DNA from: an uncultured Eubacterium sp.
Lineage (GTDB): Bacteria > Bacillota > Clostridia > Lachnospirales > Lachnospiraceae
DNA: 64,000 nt
Assembly (NCBI GenBank): GCA_910577225.1
Contig: CAJTMV010000020.1
Span: forward strand, 1 to 64,000
Direction of reading: 5' to 3'
The position numbers were made by a program, and so were the translations under genes. Below, piece by piece: positions 61,091-64,000 of the stretch (its first letter is position 1; every line of letters begins with the position of its first letter). A model generated the notes under the pieces. That model worked only from the letters and a program-made list of their open reading frames with translations. It did no database searches and had not been told where the DNA came from.

Positions 61091-62714
61091 TCAAAGCCGC
61101 GACACGCAAGATTCTCTCTCAAATTCACCGAGATACCCACCATCTACAAAAACCTCTTTTCCCTTAAATGCAACGCCATAAACACGGATCTTTTCCATTG
61201 GCACACCCTTTTCCTGCAATACTGCCGCATATTTTTTATCGATCACCTGCTTTATTGCCGCCCGTACTGTATCTTCAAGGCTTTTTTCCTTTTTCGCATG
61301 AAATACTAAGCACAAGCCCATGATAAAATTTTTCCGGCTGCATCTGCTCAGACGGTTTTCCAGCAGAATCAAAGCTGCCAACGGCTACGAATGCAACTCT
61401 GCTTAAATATTCGTTCATTCCATCCGGATCATTGTGCAAAAGTGATCTTATAAAATCATTATAAGAAGATTTACATACGCCAAACCATCCTCGTATCATC
61501 TTTTGGAACGCCAAAACAATCTCATGATTCGTAAGCGTCAGCTCATATTCTGCAGGTTCTTCTAAAAGCTCATACTCTTTATTTACCGAACAGATAGATG
61601 CAATTTTCAAATAACCGCTGGCAAGGAGCAGACTCCAGACAGCATCCGGATTGTTATCAAGCTCCTGAAATACGATCTGTTCATCCAGCGCAATGCGGAA
61701 AGACTTTCCCTCAATCAAATCCTCAACCGCTATTTTTATATCCCTGTCACTCTCCCGGATCAGCTTTCCGACCAGTGCGTTTGAGCTTGTATTTGCCCAA
61801 TATGGCTTAAATTCCCTTTTATCGAGAAACTGCGTAATCGACCACGGATTATAAATACTGCTGCAATTTCCGTACCGAAATCCATCATACCACCGTTTTA
61901 CTCCGTCTGACTGATCCTGCAAGCCAAACTCCTCTAACGCCTCGATCACTTCCTCTTCGGTAAACCCAAAAGCTGTCGCATATTTGCCGGAAGTTGTCGT
62001 GACCGCTTCCAGATTATTCAGGTCTGAAAAGATAGATTCTTTGCTGACTCTTGTAATTCCTGTCATCAGACCGCGTTCCAGATCAGTATTCGTTTTAAAC
62101 GCAGAATTTAATAATCCCCTCATTAATTCTGCCAGTTCATCCCAAAACCCTTTTGTATATGCTTCCTGCATCGGCGTATCATACTCATCCAACAAAAGTA
62201 TCACTTTTTTTCCATAATAACGGCGTAAATATCTGGATAACTGACAAAGTGAATTTTCCAGATCTACACGATCCATACTCACAGAAATCCTTTGATAAAA
62301 TGCAAGATCTTCCCCTTGCAGAAATCCGCTTTTCACTAAAAAATCATGATCTTGATATAAATTAACAATCAGCTGGCATATTTTTTTCTTTGCCATTTCA
62401 TAACGATCCGCCTTAATAGCAGCAAAACTCAAAAATATAACAGGATATGTTCCCTGTAATTTTTGGTACGTTTCTTCGTGCCATACCGTAAAGCGTTCAA
62501 ACAAATCGCTTCTTCCTGCATATCTGATCGAAAAAAACTGCTCTGCCATTTTCATAGTAAGTGTTTTTCCAAAACGTCTGGGACGGGTGATCAAAGTTAC
62601 AGTATCCCCATTTTCCCACCATTCTTTTATAAAGTCTGTTTTATCGATATAAAAATAATCATTTTCAATGATCTTGCCAAAATCCTGTTCACCAAGTGCA
62701 ATTGTTCTTGTCAT
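61091..62714 (-). pseudogene. AAA-ATPase-like/PD-(D/E)XK gene, nuclease core deleted and frameshifted
   Basis: A second copy of the gene at 46410-48098. The AAA part is intact from MTRTIALGEQDFGKIIENDY (ATG at 62714, GCAGGAG six bases upstream) with P-loop TRPRRFGKTLT and KKVILLLDEYDTPMQEAY. At FYHGLVLSIS the frame breaks to CEKGKKP and a stop at 61275. The other frame resumes with KSLEDTVRAAIKQVIDKKYA and GVAFKGKEVFV, matching the C-terminus of the intact copy. About 45 codons, including the Asp...Glu-x-Lys catalytic core, are missing between these points. Confidence 0.85.
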
Positions 62715-62732
62715 GTAAAACTCCTGCTCCAT

Positions 62733-63089
62733 CCATACTATTTATCCGCATCCAGTTTCTAATACATACGATTAAGAATCCTCCATCTTTGATTCATTTA
62801 TCTAATTGCGTGTCCAATCCAATTATAACCCAGTTCCCCTTTGCCCGCAATCGCCTTTTCTCAAATCTTATACAAAATATGCCATCTGTTTTCCCCACGA
62901 TCGCTTCGTTTCAATTATTCTTACTTTTTTATTAACCTTACATCCAGTTCCACCAGCAGTTCATCACTGGCAACCCACATAGGAAACAATAATTTTATTA
63001 TATTCATATTGCAAACGAAGCAATGGCGTGAATCAGGCTGTAATAAATTCAAATCTCTGCCCAGATGATGCGCTCGTTTGTCCGGACAC
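62733..63089. other. Gap between the pseudogene and the histidine kinase
   Basis: No gene is supported. A 72-codon minus-strand ORF (62921-63139) overlaps the end of the kinase gene, is Cys-rich and lacks a ribosome binding site. The sequence is AT-rich. A TGTCCG...CGGACA hairpin with an inner ATTTG/CAAAT stem spans the kinase stop codon (about 63075-63112) and may aid termination. Confidence 0.4.
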
Positions 63090-64000
63090 TTATTTGAGAA
63101 ACAAATGGACGGACAGTTCTTGTCCTTGCAGCGACGCACTGACCTCGCCCCCGTGGAGCTCCACGATGCGTTTTACAATGGCGAGCCCCAGCCCGGAGCT
63201 TTTGTGGGTGCTTCTGGCCCGGTCTCCGCAGTAGAAGCGCTCAAAGATCCGATCCGGCTCAATGCCGTGAGCATCCGTCAATCGGTTCGTGATACAGATA
63301 TGGAGTCGGCCCGTCTCCTGCGCCGTCACAGTTACCGGAGCAGAACGATCGGCGTATCTGCGGGCATTGTCCAGCAGATTCTGAAACACCCGCACCATCT
63401 GCTGTGTATTGACATCGGCAGCATGGCTTTCCACCCCCAGCTGCCATGAAAGCGTCAGTCCCTCTGTCTCCATAAGAACTTTATATTCATATAGGATATG
63501 CCGCAGCAGTTCCAGCACATCTCTTTTCTCCATGTCAGGAAACCGGTCGGCGGAGTTCAGCTTTGTATATTCAAACAATTCGTTGATCAGCCCGTTAAGC
63601 CCCGTCAGACGCCGCTCTACCACTTCAATGTATTCGTCAAAGCGCTGCCTGTCTTCGGGCCCCGCCTCTTTCAGCAGTTCCACATAGCCTATGATCGAGG
63701 TAAGAGGACTGCGCAGATCATGGGAAACATTAGTGATCAGCTCATTTTTGCTCTGCTGCTGTCTTTTTTCCCTCTCCTCTTTTTCCCTGAGCTGGACGGA
63801 CATCTCGTTGATGACGGCGCACAGCTGAGTGATTTCATCGTCCCCCTGTAATTCCATGCTCCTTCCAAAGCCTTCATCCCGAATCTTCTGAATTTCCTGA
63901 GACAGATACTCTACATACCTGACCCTGCGGTCGACCCTGACGGAAAAGGAGACACCAAAGCATATCATGGAAAACGCCACTGCCAGCACTGGCGGAAGAT
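63090..64000 (-). CDS. Sensor histidine kinase, partial (5' end outside window)
   Basis: The C-terminal ~300 residues of a two-component sensor kinase. After a membrane segment (LAVAFSMICFGVSFSVRV) come a HAMP-like linker (DDEITQLCAVINEMSVQLRE), the dimerisation domain with the phospho-acceptor His in NELITNVSHDLRSPLTSIIG, and the ATPase domain with N-box VFQNLLDNARRYAD and G2 HKSSGLGLAIVKRIVELHGG. The partner regulator is expected beyond the right edge. The signal is unknown. Confidence 0.92.
   Translation of the reverse strand, partial: LPPVLAVAFSMICFGVSFSVRVDRRVRYVEYLSQEIQKIRDEGFGRSMELQGDDEITQLCAVINEMSVQLREKEEREKRQQQSKNELITNVSHDLRSPLTSIIGYVELLKEAGPEDRQRFDEYIEVVERRLTGLNGLINELFEYTKLNSADRFPDMEKRDVLELLRHILYEYKVLMETEGLTLSWQLGVESHAADVNTQQMVRVFQNLLDNARRYADRSAPVTVTAQETGRLHICITNRLTDAHGIEPDRIFERFYCGDRARSTHKSSGLGLAIVKRIVELHGGEVSASLQGQELSVHLFLK

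Noticed and set aside
62921..63139. 72-codon Cys-rich ORF after the histidine kinase
   Set aside because: It overlaps the kinase 3' end, lacks a ribosome binding site and matches no family I know.
1..64000. CRISPR arrays, rRNA and tRNA genes
   Set aside because: No regularly spaced repeat array and no recognisable rRNA or tRNA sequence was found by eye on either strand.

Overview
The window reads as chromosome of a motile, spore-forming, low-to-mid GC Gram-positive anaerobe, most likely Clostridia of the Lachnospiraceae type. The reasons are a CodY-linked fla/che operon arranged much as in Bacillus (codY, flgB to sigD, a swrB-like gene, then rpsB-tsf), a sporulation sigma-K gene, a cotJ spore-coat operon, a group-B-like [FeFe] hydrogenase, and AAA/PD-(D/E)XK genes common in gut Clostridia. 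Assignment is by gene content and order only; no rRNA or tRNA gene was seen.

Layout. Positions 1-2400 look like the edge of an integrated mobile element: a partial ParA ATPase and two paralogous HEPN-like genes, then a G-rich stretch. Positions 2404-4341 carry rpsB-tsf with promoter, leader hairpin and terminator. Positions 4378-39756 are one long leftward motility and chemotaxis cluster (flgB, flgC, fliE to fliK, flgD, flgE, flbD, motAB, fliL/M/Y, cheY, fliO/P/Q/R, flhB/A/F/G, a PilZ protein, cheB/A/W/C/D, sigD, a swrB-like gene and an MltG-like gene). Its predicted promoter lies at about 40112-40139, just behind codY. It holds the basal body, export gate, switch, stator, hook and most chemotaxis genes; flagellin, filament cap, rod/hook-junction genes, cheR and receptors are not here. 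Positions 40204-46408 hold codY, topA, dprA and comM, followed by an AAA/nuclease gene and sigK.

Positions 49085-56054 carry an rluA-type pseudouridine synthase gene that may be leaderless, a DUF5662 gene, a GH13 protein that has lost every catalytic residue, a UvrD-type helicase and the hydrogenase. Positions 56300-60806 hold the most notable structure. The cotJA-cotJB-cotJC operon sits behind a sigma-K/E-like promoter, but cotJC is split by a 3,309-bp element between the codons for Gly62 and Thr63. The element encodes an intact large serine recombinase, a small protein, a Phd/RelE-type toxin-antitoxin pair and a possible further small ORF. Both junctions share GGTA. Removing one repeat plus the element restores an uninterrupted 201-codon cotJC in frame, and joining the element ends creates a palindromic attP-like site. 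This looks like a sporulation-gene intervening element analogous to skin in sigK, here in cotJC, while sigK itself is intact.

The right end carries a second AAA/PD-(D/E)XK copy that has lost its nuclease core to a frameshifting deletion, and a partial sensor histidine kinase running off the window.
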